A stretch of 64,000 bases of DNA from Flaccisagitta enflata (lineage: Eukaryota > Chaetognatha > Sagittoidea > Aphragmophora): NCBI GenBank assembly GCA_965153355.1, contig OZ231127.1:28272001-28336000 (forward strand), written 5' to 3'. Positions 13,498 through 24,934 of this stretch are shown one piece after another. The position numbers and the translations under genes were made by a program. The notes under the pieces were generated by a model. It was not told where the DNA came from. It searched no databases and was given only the letters and a program-made list of their open reading frames with translations. Numbering within the stretch: position 1 is the stretch's first letter; each line of letters starts with the position of its first letter.

Positions 13498-14393
13498 AAA
13501 CAAGGCGGGATACATGGCTGCCCTAGTCGAACGCCAAAAAAGTAAGTCAAAAAAGCGTTAGATGGTCAGTGGTACACGTTGCCCCTATGTGAGTATATGT
13601 TGTTTGATGGTGAGAGGGGCAGCGGCTCTGAAGGGGCCAATGACCTATGCTCAGTAAGTTTTGAGGATCTAGGCTTGAAAGTGAGCATAAATAATAGGAT
13701 TTGAGTCTTAAGGCTGGAAATTGAGTCTCAAGGCTATCATTTGAGCCTCAGGGTGTTGAATTGAGCCATTAGACTGTAATTTGAGCCTGGAGGCTGTGAT
13801 TTGAGCCTGGAGGCTGTAATTTGAGCCTTGAGGCTGTGATTTGAGTCTCGTGACTGGAATTAGAGGCTTCAGGTTGGGATTGAGGCTTGAGGTTGGGATT
13901 TGAGCCTTGAGGTTGGAATGTGAGCCTCGAGGATGGAATATGAGCCTTGAGGCTGGAATTTGAGTCTTGCGACCAAGATTTGAGCCTCAAGGCTGGGATT
14001 TGAGCCTTGAGGCTGGGATTTGAGCCTCGATGTTGGGAATTGAGCCTCAAGGCTGGGATTTGAGCCTCTAAGCTTGGATTTGAACCTTGAGGTGGGGATT
14101 GTAGCTTCAAGGCTAGAGTTTGGGCCTTGAGGCTAGAATTTGGGCCTCAAGACTAGGATTTGGGCCTCAATGTTTGGATTTGAGCCTCAACGCAACAATA
14201 TGAGCTTTGAAGGGGGTGGACAGAGGAGAAGAAGAAGAAGGAGAAGGAGAAATTTCTCCTGTGTGAAAGCATAGGTCATTGGCCCCTTTAGGGCCGCTGC
14301 CGAAAGGGGGACCGACCAACCGACCAACCAACCAACCGACTAACCGACAGACATAGCGGGGTGTAGGATTGCGTAGCACGCAACTAAAAATGA
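13498..14393 (-). mobile_element. Family-1 hairpin element interrupted by a family-2 element
   Basis: The right end is AACAAGGCGGGATACATGGC (13499-13518), followed by CTAGTCGAACGCCAAAAAAG. The left end is at 14307-14393: a CCGACCAACC tract, ACATAGCGGGGTGTAGGA, and the hairpin, which on minus reads AGTTGCGTGCTACGCAAT, then AAAAA on +. Between them, 13547-14306 is a separate family-2 element. Removing it restores an ordinary ~140-bp family-1 copy. Confidence 0.75.
13547..14306 (-). mobile_element. Family-2 hairpin/minisatellite element, nested
   Basis: On + it starts AAAAAAGCGTTAGATGGTCA, which is the complement of the TGACCATCTAACGC right end. It has GGGGCAGCGGC near 13616 and a minisatellite of about 28 units (13640-14200, GGCTGGGATTTGAGCCTCAA type). 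It ends with GAGAAATTTCTCC, GCATAGGTCATTGGCCCC and GGGCCGCTGCC. The TTTGAGCCTCRAGG units are themselves near-palindromic. Confidence 0.75.
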
Positions 14394-14503
14394 TAGCTAA
14401 AAGTGATAGCAAATGCTTTATTGCGTCTCATTTGATAACTTTTCTCCCCAGGATTGAATCGCCACCCATAAAATAAGCAACATGATTCTTAAGACACCAT
14501 TGG

Positions 14504-14635
14504 TTTTTAGATGCATCATTGTATCCCTATAGGAGGGTTTGTCCATCTGTCAGTTGGTCCATCAGCCCATATGTTTGTCACGCCTTTTTCAAAAATCACG
14601 CAGATGATGAATCGAGTTGTCGGGATGGGCTTGTT
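14504..14635 (+). mobile_element. Family-1 element, subfamily D
   Basis: The T-run is followed by the decayed hairpin GATGCATCATTGTATC, then CCTATAGGAGGGTTTGTCC. The right part CACGCAGATGATGAATCGAG ends in GGGCTTGTTGAATC. The copy at 21723-21907 shares both ends and has an intact hairpin. Confidence 0.68.
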
Positions 14636-14689
14636 GAATCATTCATGGGAATAATGCCTCCTAGTTTCCAGTTCACCAGCCATTGACAA

Positions 14690-14750
14690 CCAACTGACCA
14701 ACTAACCGACCAACTGACCAATCAACCAGCCAATCAATTAACCAACCAAG
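14690..14750. repeat. Degenerate (ACCA/ACCG)n tract
   Basis: Repeats of AACTGACC/AACCAACC resemble the tetranucleotide core of family 1, but no element ends are visible. Confidence 0.6.
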
Positions 14751-14992
14751 AGACAAAGCTTCAGATAGAGGTTCGTTGGCGAACTTGAGGAATAAACACG
14801 AATGTCAATATTTAGATTGATTTAAGCATTTTTGTTTTAATTTTGGGCCCTGAGAGCTCTGTTGGTGAGCCCTTTGGGTACCAAATCATCAACTTAGTTA
14901 ATGATAAGTCATCCCGGATCAGTTATAGAGCAGCGAGGTACGACTCAAGTGTTTGACAAAAAAAAATCATGGGTTGTCATTTTTGACAATTC

Positions 14993-15345
14993 TTACCATT
15001 TAGGTCTCTTTTGACAGCCTAAACAGAGCTTTTGCAAGGTAACAACCCATTTTTGATATATTTTTTGTAATTAACTTCAAAATATCTTGCAAACGAATCC
15101 AATCCCAGGTATTTTGATCAATCCGTTCCAAAGTTATGAACGAAACGAGGTAAACTATGAAAATAAAAAAGCCACCATCTGACCGGTTTTCCTTCCAGGC
15201 AGCAAGGGGTGTTTTACGAAAATTTTGCTTTCCAAAAAACTTGCCAGATAGTGGCTGATGTTCCCATAATATTGGAGAACACTTCCCCATCAATCACCAA
15301 CCCAGACACTCAAGTCTGATTAAGTCGCTGTATGGGAACAGTGTG
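14993..15345 (-). repeat. Dispersed repeat R3, copy 2
   Basis: Inverted and diverged partner of 10656-10990. It carries a minus-strand open frame of about 97 codons, with GKFFGKQNFRKTP matching the broken frame in the other copy. No domain was recognised. Confidence 0.65.
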
Positions 15346-16215
15346 TCCCACCAAGTATTTGATGTATATTTTATGTAAAATTTGTATCATTTATTGAATA
15401 AACTGACTCTCTCTCAAAAAAGTGACAGACTTTTGATCTAGATAGTACATGCAAGTGTGGCTACCGGTAGTGTCTGCTGCATATGACTGCTGTCGCGGTG
15501 AGCCGACCGCGGACGGGGTGAAATTCATCAGTTTCAAATGTTATAAAATTGAACAAAACTATACATTGCCATGTAGCCCACCTATTGTTACATATGAATC
15601 CATATTTAGATTTTCTTATGTAAGCTCATTTTTTATACAAATTAGGCTTAAAAACACATTATTAGCAATTTTATCACTTAAAACTTTTGCCAAATACAAT
15701 AAAAGAATTAATATGACAGTAAAATTTTTATGGATAACTTTCAAACAATCATGTGTGATCATGTTTCTGAATCATTTTTTCATTTTTTGAGTTTTTGAAA
15801 AAAATCGCTATAAGTACCGTTTCTGGCTGGGTGGGCTGTTGGAGGAAAAATTTCTCTCCCAAGCTCCTTATGATGCCTGTGACGGGGAATCTTCAAAGGA
15901 AGCTTCATGCAAAATTTCAACCAGATCGGACAATTATTTTAGAAGTTATGCCATTTTTTCATTTTTTTATCTGGTAGGCTGGTTGGTCTGGTTGGACGGC
16001 TTGACATTCTTTAGGTTGCACCAGAATTTAGGCAAAGAACCCTCTTGATCTGTGTATCAACCATGCAAAATTTCATCGGGCTAGCTCAAATAGTTCCTGA
16101 GATATCCCAATTTGAATTTTAAGAAATTTTACCAGATAAAGGCACAAAAGCATCGCGCATTTGTGTGTGAGGCGCTGTGTGGAAACAAAGAATTAACTAC
16201 GAGGCTTGGTCGGCG
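15346..16215. other. AT-rich unique sequence, no supported feature
   Basis: The 15449-15790 frame has no recognisable domain. 15880-16110 has two similar phrases (CATGCAAAATTTCA near 15906 and 16063), which may be a decayed internal duplication. Confidence 0.45.
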
Positions 16216-16448
16216 AGCGTTACAATTCAGTCCTTATTTTTGTAATGATCAACTTTGAAATTTCATTGTGACCACATAAAATGAAGTTAAGACTTGAAAT
16301 TTTAGGTGCAAGTACAGAATTTGACCCTCTTTCCCATCATGTAGAGGAATTTTCCATCAATCATGTCACTATGCCTTGGCATAGTAAGAATGGAAGTGTG
16401 ACATAAGTGTGACAGCTACAAAGAAGGGCACCTCTGAATTGTAACGCT
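16216..16448. repeat. Possible MITE with 15-bp perfect inverted ends
   Basis: AGCGTTACAATTCAG at 16216-16230 is the exact complement of CTGAATTGTAACGCT at 16434-16448. The interior is AT-rich with no ORF. No target duplication was seen, so the class is open. Confidence 0.5.
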
Positions 16449-17528
16449 TCACAAAAATGTTGATTTCTCTTAAATGAAACGGAAAAAATCCTTGAAAATC
16501 AGAGGGAAGGTCTTTCAAGTAGTCGATAATGCAATGGAAAAAGAAAAAGTGCTTAATGTTTGAATTATGATAAGTTTACAAAAAAAACTTTCATTTTTGT
16601 TCTTTTTTAGTAAGAAATGACAGAAAAATAAAGGGGAAGAGTATCATAATTAAAAATTTATTTTTGACATCTTACAGTTGAAATATTGAGTTCAAACTTT
16701 CTAAACATGTCAATGGAATGATAGTGATTGCTTACAAACTATATTATGACCCCCATTGACATTTTTTGATTGGTTAAACTTGCATTTTGCTTGCAGGGAC
16801 AGAATCGGGACAGGCCAAAATGGACCTTCCTACCCCTGTTTTGGACCCCATAGGGGCAGTTGGTGGGGCAAAAATTGATTTGGTATGGCGCCCCAGATAG
16901 TTGGGTATGTCACCCAACCTTTGTGACCTTATGCAATTCAGCAGAAGCAGCGATGACACTTCTACAATGATGGAGAGTAAGGGTTTCTCTCGCGCATGAC
17001 GATGCTCACAATTAACCATATATGAAAGAACTGAATGATATGCGTCCCAATGAAAGTTTTATGAAACATATTTTCTATATGTATCAAAACATTACAAAAC
17101 GGTACATTTAAAGGGACAGTGAAATTGAAACGACTGAAAGAAGAGTAAAATCTTTTAAAAGATTTACGAGCGAGCAACATAAAAACAAAACTAGATAAGC
17201 GCGTATCATATTGCTCTTCTTCTCTCCATCTCTCTTTGCGGCTTTTTTTTCAAAGAACGTGTATGGATTCACGAGCGGAAAATGAGATAAATTTTTGAGA
17301 AAAAAAAAGGGAAAATAACAAAAGCCTTTTTGTTTTGATTTTGCTTTGTAACCGTGATAGAAAATTGGATAAAAAGATATGCATTGAACAAACTCCTCAA
17401 CGTTAATTACAGTTATGCGTCCAAAGGGATTATTTGATAGCAGATTGGTTAAGTCTGTTTGGTGTCATTTGAACTATTGTCCGAACCACGAACCGTTGTT
17501 GCATCCTGCAGAACCATAGACGGAGCCT
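16449..17528. other. AT-rich unique sequence, no supported feature
   Basis: The minus frames at 16774-17019 and 16962-17180 are short and have no recognisable domains. Confidence 0.5.
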
Positions 17529-17739
17529 TTTTTAGTCGCGTGCACGCGACTCTACACCCCGCTTTGTCCGTCCGTCCGTCCGTCGGTCCGTCCGTCGGTC
17601 CGTCCGTCCGTCACACTTTACTTTTTTTGGGTTTTTGCGGTCTATGGCCTCACTGCTCCTGCCCAAATGATCTGGTGTCCTCAATTACGGCCCCTGCCCA
17701 CCCGCACGCGACTGGGGTAGCCGTGTATCCGGCCTTGTT
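17529..17739 (+). mobile_element. Family-1 hairpin element, best-preserved copy
   Basis: Architecture: T-run; perfect 18-bp palindrome AGTCGCGTGCACGCGACT (17534-17551); CTACACCCCGCTTTG; CCGT tract (17568-17610); CACTGCTCCTGCCCAAATG; CCCCTGCCCACCC; the subterminal copy GCACGCGACT (17704-17713), which repeats one hairpin arm; and the right hairpin GCCGTGTATCCGGC followed by CTTGTT. There is no ORF. The combination of subterminal inverted repeat, tetranucleotide tract and end palindrome is known for Helentron-derived non-autonomous elements and pearl elements; assignment to them is inference. Confidence 0.82.
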
Positions 17740-17997
17740 CATGATCGAGTTGCTTTGATGTTCACAAACTGTGAATGTTTAAAGTCATGTCAAACTATTA
17801 ATTCAAGATACCGACAGACGCACAAACTTGAAGAGATTCGCGCCCGCTGAAAACTGATAATGAAATGGCAGTCCAAACGCAAACGCGAAGGCAAAGGGAA
17901 GACTACTAAAAAAACTGAAATGAAAGACATAAAAGTGACAGTAAAGCGAGAGAGATAAAAAAAGGAAGGATAAAAGAGTGTGTTGGGTATGAGGCAG

Positions 17998-18020
17998 AGG
18001 AGGAGGAGAAGGAGGAGGAT
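17998..18020. repeat. Short (GGA)n patch
   Basis: About seven imperfect GGA/GAA units. Confidence 0.6.
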
Positions 18021-18119
18021 GAGTTGTAGATTAATGAGATTGAGAATGAGAATTGGCTTCAAAATATGATGAAGGTGTGATTGAGGTTTCGAGACTGTAA
18101 AGAGAATGAAAACAGATAA

Positions 18120-18124
<5 letters not shown>

Positions 18125-18167
<43 letters not shown>
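18125..18167. repeat. (GA)n microsatellite
   Basis: About 21 GA units. Confidence 0.95.
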
Positions 18168-18168
<1 letters not shown>

Positions 18169-18316
18169 GGCTGGTTGGCAATCGCGCCGCAGCCATTTTT
18201 ATCTTCATTCAACGTTGACACCTTAACTAAGACGCCATGACGTAGATACTGCTCTCTCATTCTTTCACTCTTTATCTCTCACTCTCCCTTTCTTCCCTAG
18301 TCTCGTTTTATCTCAC

Positions 18317-19332
<1,016 letters not shown>

Positions 19333-19556
19333 TTTAGTCACGTGCGCGCGACTCTATAACCCGCTATGTTTGTCGGTCTGTTGGTCCGTCAGTAGGTTGG
19401 TCAGTCGGTTGATCCGTCAATCAGTAACACTTTGGTTTTTTTTTCAGCGTGTACAAGCGTATTCTTTTCATAACTGCCCCTGCCCAAATACTTTTTTAGC
19501 GTTTTTATCACTGCCATCCCGAACGCGACTTGGGTAGCCGTGTATCCGGCCTTGTT
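19333..19556 (+). mobile_element. Family-1 hairpin element
   Basis: The hairpin AGTCACGTGCGCGCGACT has one stem mismatch. The tract is GGTC/GGTT/CAGT. The subterminal copy GAACGCGACT precedes GCCGTGTATCCGGC-CTTGTT. Confidence 0.78.
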
Positions 19557-19966
19557 TCTTATTTTGACGCGCAGTTCTCTCTTTTCCCAACTTGAATGGG
19601 AAACCGGAGAAGAAGAAGAAAGATGAAACCGGGAAGTGAAAAAAATGAAAAAAGGGAAGTAAAAAAAAAATGAGAAACTTTCTCTCTTCATTAGGGAAGG
19701 AAAGAATAGAAATAAGGGAGGAAAATGAAAATTATGCGTTTGGAAGAGAGGAAACCTATTTTAGCTCTTTCTCTGGAACTTGTTCGGATTTTCTTTCCAG
19801 TTTCTACCGGATGTTAGTCCAATCATGTTCCAAGCCTGTCTATCTAGCGGGCTTCCTGTTTATCTGTTAGTTTGTTTGTCTATTAATTTGTATGTAAGCT
19901 TGCTTGTTTTTTTGTTTTTTTTTTCTTTTTACTGGTTTGATTGTCTTGTGGTTTATCCATCTTATA

Positions 19967-20507
19967 CCGGGTGGACATAAAAAAGGTAGCTCTGTATCTC
20001 AATAAAATAAAAACTGTTTTTAATGGCTTATTATGTCAATATTTGGAATAGTGAATCTCTGAATTTGTATATATGATTAAAATATATAAATTTTAATCAT
20101 GTATGATAAACCAAAATGATTTTTTCTGAGTATTATTGCCTTTTTATAACCAAAAGTGATAATTGATTATTATTAGTGTTTTAGGTGTGCATTAGATTTT
20201 TTATTTAAAAAGTTTTGGTTTTTATACTTTCCCGAGACCCAATTTTATTGAACTACTTTCATTCAAAAGTAAATTTTATTAAAATCATTGATTTTTAGTC
20301 AAATTTAAGCAAAATTCTTTAAGTGGTCCATAATTCAATTCAGTTTTTTTTAAATAAAATGGAAAATATTGATCCTCATGAAAAATGTTCATAGTGGAAC
20401 ATGAAGGCGACAATCATATCTAGGTAGCTAAAAAAAAATTTTACTCGGGAGAAATTTTAAAAATGTTATGAAAAAAATTAAAAGCTACTTTTTTAAAGAC
20501 CACCCGT
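19967..20507. mobile_element. MITE with mariner-like ends
   Basis: The left end is CCGGGTGGACATAAAAAAGG and the complement of the right end is ACGGGTGGTCTTTAAAAAAG; both continue TAGCT. Each is flanked by TA (19965-19966 and 20508-20509), as expected for a Tc1/mariner target duplication. The 541-bp AT-rich interior has no transposase frame. The class is inferred from ends and TA only. Confidence 0.68.
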
Positions 20508-20529
20508 TATCTGTTTATATCTGTCTCTT

Positions 20530-20535
<6 letters not shown>

Positions 20536-20618
<83 letters not shown>
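20536..20618. repeat. (CT)n microsatellite
   Basis: About 41 CT units. Confidence 0.97.
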
Positions 20619-20621
<3 letters not shown>

Positions 20622-20667
20622 CACTCACTCATTGACTTACATACCTCCCCTTTTCCTCCCATCTGTC

Positions 20668-20883
<216 letters not shown>

Positions 20884-21055
20884 TCAAGTTATTTCTTTCC
20901 TTGCTCCCACCTAATCTATTCTCGGGTCTCTCGCCTGCAAATGAAACCTGCTGCTTTTTTTCTGTGCCTTTTGTAATTTCCTGCGTTTTCTCTCCGCCTT
21001 CCTTTGGTAAACTTCGACTTTTTCTCCGAACATTCAGAATATATTCTTCCTTTAT

Positions 21056-21335
21056 TTTTTGGGCAGTGGCCCTGAAGGGGACGAAGTCCTGGTTCAAGGC
21101 CTGAGAGCGCCGATTTGAGACCTGAGAGAGTAGATTTGAGGCCTGAGAGGGCAGATTTCAGGCCTGAGAGGGCCTGAGGGGGGCGGATGGACGGACGGAC
21201 GCACAAACGAAAGTCCCCCTGTGTTCTCTTCAGGGCCGTTGCCCTGCTTCCTCCATTCCGATTCACAACCATGCAAAGCAGGGCAATGGGTGTCGCTGAC
21301 CGCATATTGCTTTTGGGCGACCTGTTATCCCTTTA
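21056..21335 (+). mobile_element. Family-2 hairpin element, short minisatellite copy
   Basis: TTTTTTGGGCAGTGGCCCTG is followed by GAAGGGGACGAAGTCCTG. Four ~20-bp units of GAGACCTGAGAG type follow (21095-21180), then a GGAC tract (21185-21198). The returning arm is AAAGTCCCCCTGTGTTCT, then GGGCCGTTGCCCTGC. The right end is GTCGCTGACCGCATATTGC, then TTTTGGGCGACCTGTT. Confidence 0.75.
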
Positions 21336-21722
21336 TTTTTCCTCTCTTTGTTTAATTTTTCTCTCGTTTGTAGAGTCATTCCTTTATTTTCTTCCTGGTA
21401 AAGGCTACTTGTTTTTCACGCTCCATAATTAACACGGAACGATCATTTAGTTGAACCATTGAACATTCTCGTAATTCTTCAAACACGATTTCGTGATTGA
21501 TATACCATGACTTCATTGCATTTAAGAACATTTACACGCGGAGAGCGCCTTATCTCAGCTTATCCCCCCTCCCCCAACGTCACCTGACCCCTCCCCTTAA
21601 ACTCTCCATGACCGGGTTTGTGAAGTGACGATTGACGAGCGAATCGAACGACAATATCTTATTATGGTTGCAGGAGGAAAACCCCATCCAGAGATATGTC
21701 ATTAGAACATCTCTTTAACTTC

Positions 21723-21907
21723 TTTTTGGATGCGTCGTCGCATCTCTATAAGAGGGTCTGTCCGTCCGTCCGTCCGTCCGTCCGTCCGTCCGTCCGTCCG
21801 TCCGTCCGTCCGTCCGGGTCCGTCCGTCCGTCCGTCCGTCCGTCCGTCCGTTACGCCTCTTCTGATATCACGCAGATGACACATCGAGTTGCCCGCCTGG
21901 GCTTGTT
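21723..21907 (+). mobile_element. Family-1 element, subfamily D, intact hairpin
   Basis: The T-run leads to GATGCG-TCGT-CGCATC, then CTATAAGAGGGTCTG and a long, nearly perfect CCGT array (21762-21850, about 22 units). The right part has GATGACACATC, then GCCCGCCTGGGC-TTGTT, a hairpin with an unrelated stem but the same TTGTT tail as other copies. Confidence 0.78.
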
Positions 21908-22508
21908 GAATAATCGAACATTTGATAATTTCAAAGACGTATTCAATTCATGCACTTGTGGGCAAATACTGTACCCGTGTATGCCGTAATTGATCATTGA
22001 ATTTTGTGTCAAATGCGTTCGTTGTGGACAAAAACTTGTGCTCCATTTAGACTCCGATTCCAAATAAAGCAAAGTCCAGGATTATTTTCTTGCCAACAAA
22101 CCCCATCTTTTAGTTTTACAGTTTTCTCCCCATCTCTTCCCACCATCTCTGTCCACAACTCCCTCAATCACCCTCAGGTTCATTTGTTTCTTCATCTTTC
22201 CTCCTGTTTTTTTCTTTCGGGGAAAAAATCAAGCGCTGGGGAAGAAGTAGAAAGGAGTGATAAGGAAAAAAATTCCTTGGCAGTGACGGCAAAAGACAGA
22301 AAACCAAAAATGCTCCAAGGGGGAAAAAGTAAAAGACGAATAAAAAAAGAAAAGATTATGAAAAAAAAAAAGATTATGAAAAATAAGTTTAAGAAAAAAA
22401 AAAGGGAAAATAAGAAGTGATGAGCGATTGAGGCGCTTTCCTCATTCGGCCGAGGAAGTTTTCTGCTTGGAAAAAAAGGGAAATATACATAAAAAGGAAT
22501 AAATGAGG

Positions 22509-22511
<3 letters not shown>

Positions 22512-22597
<86 letters not shown>
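22512..22597. repeat. (GA)n microsatellite
   Basis: About 42 GA units. Confidence 0.97.
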
Positions 22598-22598
<1 letters not shown>

Positions 22599-23529
22599 TT
22601 GAGAGGAAGAAAATGAATCTATTGGAAGTTTAATGAAAGACTTGTCTGCATATTATCAACGCGCGCCGGAGAATATTTATGAGATGAAAAGAATTTGTGA
22701 TGATTAAAAATGTTGCGCTTGGATGCTTTAAATGCCGACGTCGCCGACAGCGTCTGCGAGGCCGCCGACAAACCGCAGTCAAGTCGCCGCAAACGCCGCT
22801 ATTGATGATGATAGCCTTCACTAACTGCATCACTTCCACTTTTGCTGCCTCTACTGTAACCAGTGGCCGTTGCTGACCTTGTCAGTTGTCACTGAACAAA
22901 AGTACAATACTCAGATTTAATCTTAACTCTTATATCTTTGATAAGTTTGATATGAAACGAGTTGAACGCATTCATTTTTAGAGATAGGGTGTGAGCGGAT
23001 ATGTGTACACGCAGATCTTCGAGGCCCATATCCATGAGCCAGTCAAACATAGCATTTCACTCTTATTGCAGAATCGATACAATAACCTGAGTGCATCAAT
23101 TCGCCCTTCTATTAGACTACAGGCTTAAGAAAACGAATATCCAATGACCAGAGCCGAAGCCGGTCGCATTTTCTCATAGGTAGAGAGTTATCTTGGCCAG
23201 AAAGCTTCATGGAAATAAGGGAGATTTATTTCTCGCAACATAATTCAAAATTCCGCATGAATCTAATGTGTTTTGCGTGTTCAATTAAGGTTATAATGAT
23301 TGCGCTGCAAAATGCAAATGAGTTCCTTGTACAACAGTTCAGTCGCATCTGTGGCAAGAAAGAAAGCAGTTTGTGCTTGGTCACAGTGCAAGTCATCGTT
23401 TTTGTTACCTCAACCACAAGTAGAGTGGAATAGGCACGTTCGAACAATAATTACCATTTCCAATTCATATGAAGGACAAAGTTTTCATCAACAAAACGCT
23501 TCCAATGTGTTGGAATTTGAGACTTCAGG
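22598..23529. other. Unique sequence with a small CGCCGAC-rich cluster
   Basis: 22733-22800 has recurring GCCGACG/CGCCGAC words. The rest is featureless to me; short frames on both strands at 23209-23447 have no recognisable domain. Confidence 0.45.
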
Positions 23530-23569
23530 TTGTTGTTAATGTTGTTGTTGTTGTTGTTGTTGTTGTTGC

Positions 23570-23630
<61 letters not shown>

Positions 23631-23645
23631 AATGTTGTTGTTATT

Positions 23646-23742
<97 letters not shown>

Positions 23743-23760
23743 TTGTTGTTTTTGTTGTTG
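23530..23760. repeat. (GTT)n trinucleotide array
   Basis: About 77 units with a few GCT, AAT and ATT interruptions. Confidence 0.96.
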
Positions 23761-23875
23761 CCCGCACGTCAATTGAGGCCGTCTGCGACTGTCGTCGTTG
23801 TAGCAATTGTCTCTATCTGCTGTGTGAGTGTTGATGCGTACAGAATTAGAAGTGACAAGTGAGAGGTAAGAGATC

Positions 23876-24043
23876 TTTTTAGTTGCGGACAGGCAACTCT
23901 ATAAGAGGCTTTGTCCATCCGTCGGTCCGTCGGTCCGTCCGTCGGTCCGTCCGTCCGTAATGATCGAGTCGAAAAATGGGAAAACTTGCATTTCCACCCC
24001 TGTCCACCCGTCCGCAACTGGTGGCCGTGTATCCGGCCTTGTT
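23876..24043 (+). mobile_element. Family-1 element, subfamily B
   Basis: Hairpin AGTTGCGGACAGGCAACT, then CTATAAGAGGCTTTGTCC and a CCGT/CGGT tract. The right subterminal copy is GTCCGCAACT, with C-to-T/G-to-A changes matching both hairpin arms. The right end is GGCC-GTGTATCC-GGCC-TTGTT. Confidence 0.8.
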
Positions 24044-24183
24044 TCCTTGTTCCCCATGAGAAGGAGAGATCATTTTTATTGCGACTTTGTATCTTTGAAC
24101 TCTTGTTGCACTTTTCCATTTTTGTTGCATGATCCCACTTTCAAAGTTAGATACTTTTTAGCCGATTCCCTTTGTCGTTACTC

Positions 24184-24350
24184 TTTTACCGTGCGCACGC
24201 AATTCTTTTACCCACTATTCCAGTCGGTCTGTATGTCTGTTTCTCGGTTGTTTTTTTTTTGTTCGTTCATCAGTTAGACCGTAACTTTTTGCTTTCACAG
24301 GCTTCTTCATCACTGCAACTGCCTACCCACCCGTGATTGTAGGCTTCGAC
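24184..24350 (+). mobile_element. Family-1 element, decayed copy
   Basis: TTTTACCGTGCGCACGCAAT resembles the hairpin, and CCCACTATTCCAGTCGGTCT the adjacent tract. CACTGCAACTGCCTACCCAC resembles the right interior. The terminal hairpin is lost. Confidence 0.4.
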
Positions 24351-24482
24351 TAGCTTTTCGTTAAAGCTTGGGGCACGGGGGTATTGATTTCACTGAGCAT
24401 TGGTATCTGTTTGCCTGCGGAGGCTAATTGCCAATGTTTCCTCAAGCTGTATTACGTTAATGATCATCAGGAAAAAGGGACA

Positions 24483-24604
24483 GTTAGTGCAACCTTACCA
24501 GGCACAACACCACCATATAAATTCATATTGTCGATGATTACCGTTAGTGCAACCTTACCAGGCACAACACCACCATATAACTTCATATCCTCGATCATTA
24601 CCGT
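24483..24604. repeat. Two-copy tandem duplication, ~61-bp unit
   Basis: CAGTTAGTGCAACCTTACCA and GGCACAACACCACCATATAA recur after 61 bp with four or so differences, ending GATCATTACCGT. It is not a multiple of three and is not coding. Confidence 0.85.
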
Positions 24605-24696
24605 CATTTAGATCGACAGATGCTATTTCTGCCATCTCGTTAATGTCTATCCTTTTTTTATCTCCCGGACGTTTTCTTTCTCTCTCTTCTTTTGCC

Positions 24697-24934
24697 TTTT
24701 TAGTTAAGGACACGCAAGTCTAAAAGAGGTTTTGTCTGTCCGTTTATCCATCCATTGGACCGTCCGTCCGTCCGTCGGTCCGTGAGCACAAGACAAAATG
24801 TGGGAAAACGAGCGTTTTAGAAGCTTTTTGTGTCTGTGTTGGAAGGGGGGTTGGGTGGGGCGTTGGTTGAGGCTGGGGGTTGGATACCCCTGCCCACCCG
24901 TCCGCAACGATATTGTGACCCCGCGTCACTTGTT
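24697..24934 (+). mobile_element. Family-1 element, subfamily B with GTGAC hairpin
   Basis: The left hairpin has decayed (AGTTAAGGACACGCAAGT). A CCGT tract is at 24761-24783. The interior GTGGGAAAACGAGCGTTTTA is shared with 53624-53863. The right end is CCGTCCGCAACGATATT, then GTGAC-CCCGC-GTCAC-TTGTT. Confidence 0.78.

Noticed and set aside
24483-24604. 61-bp duplication as a target-site duplication or retroviral end
   Set aside because: The two copies are directly adjacent with nothing between them, so it is a simple tandem duplication.
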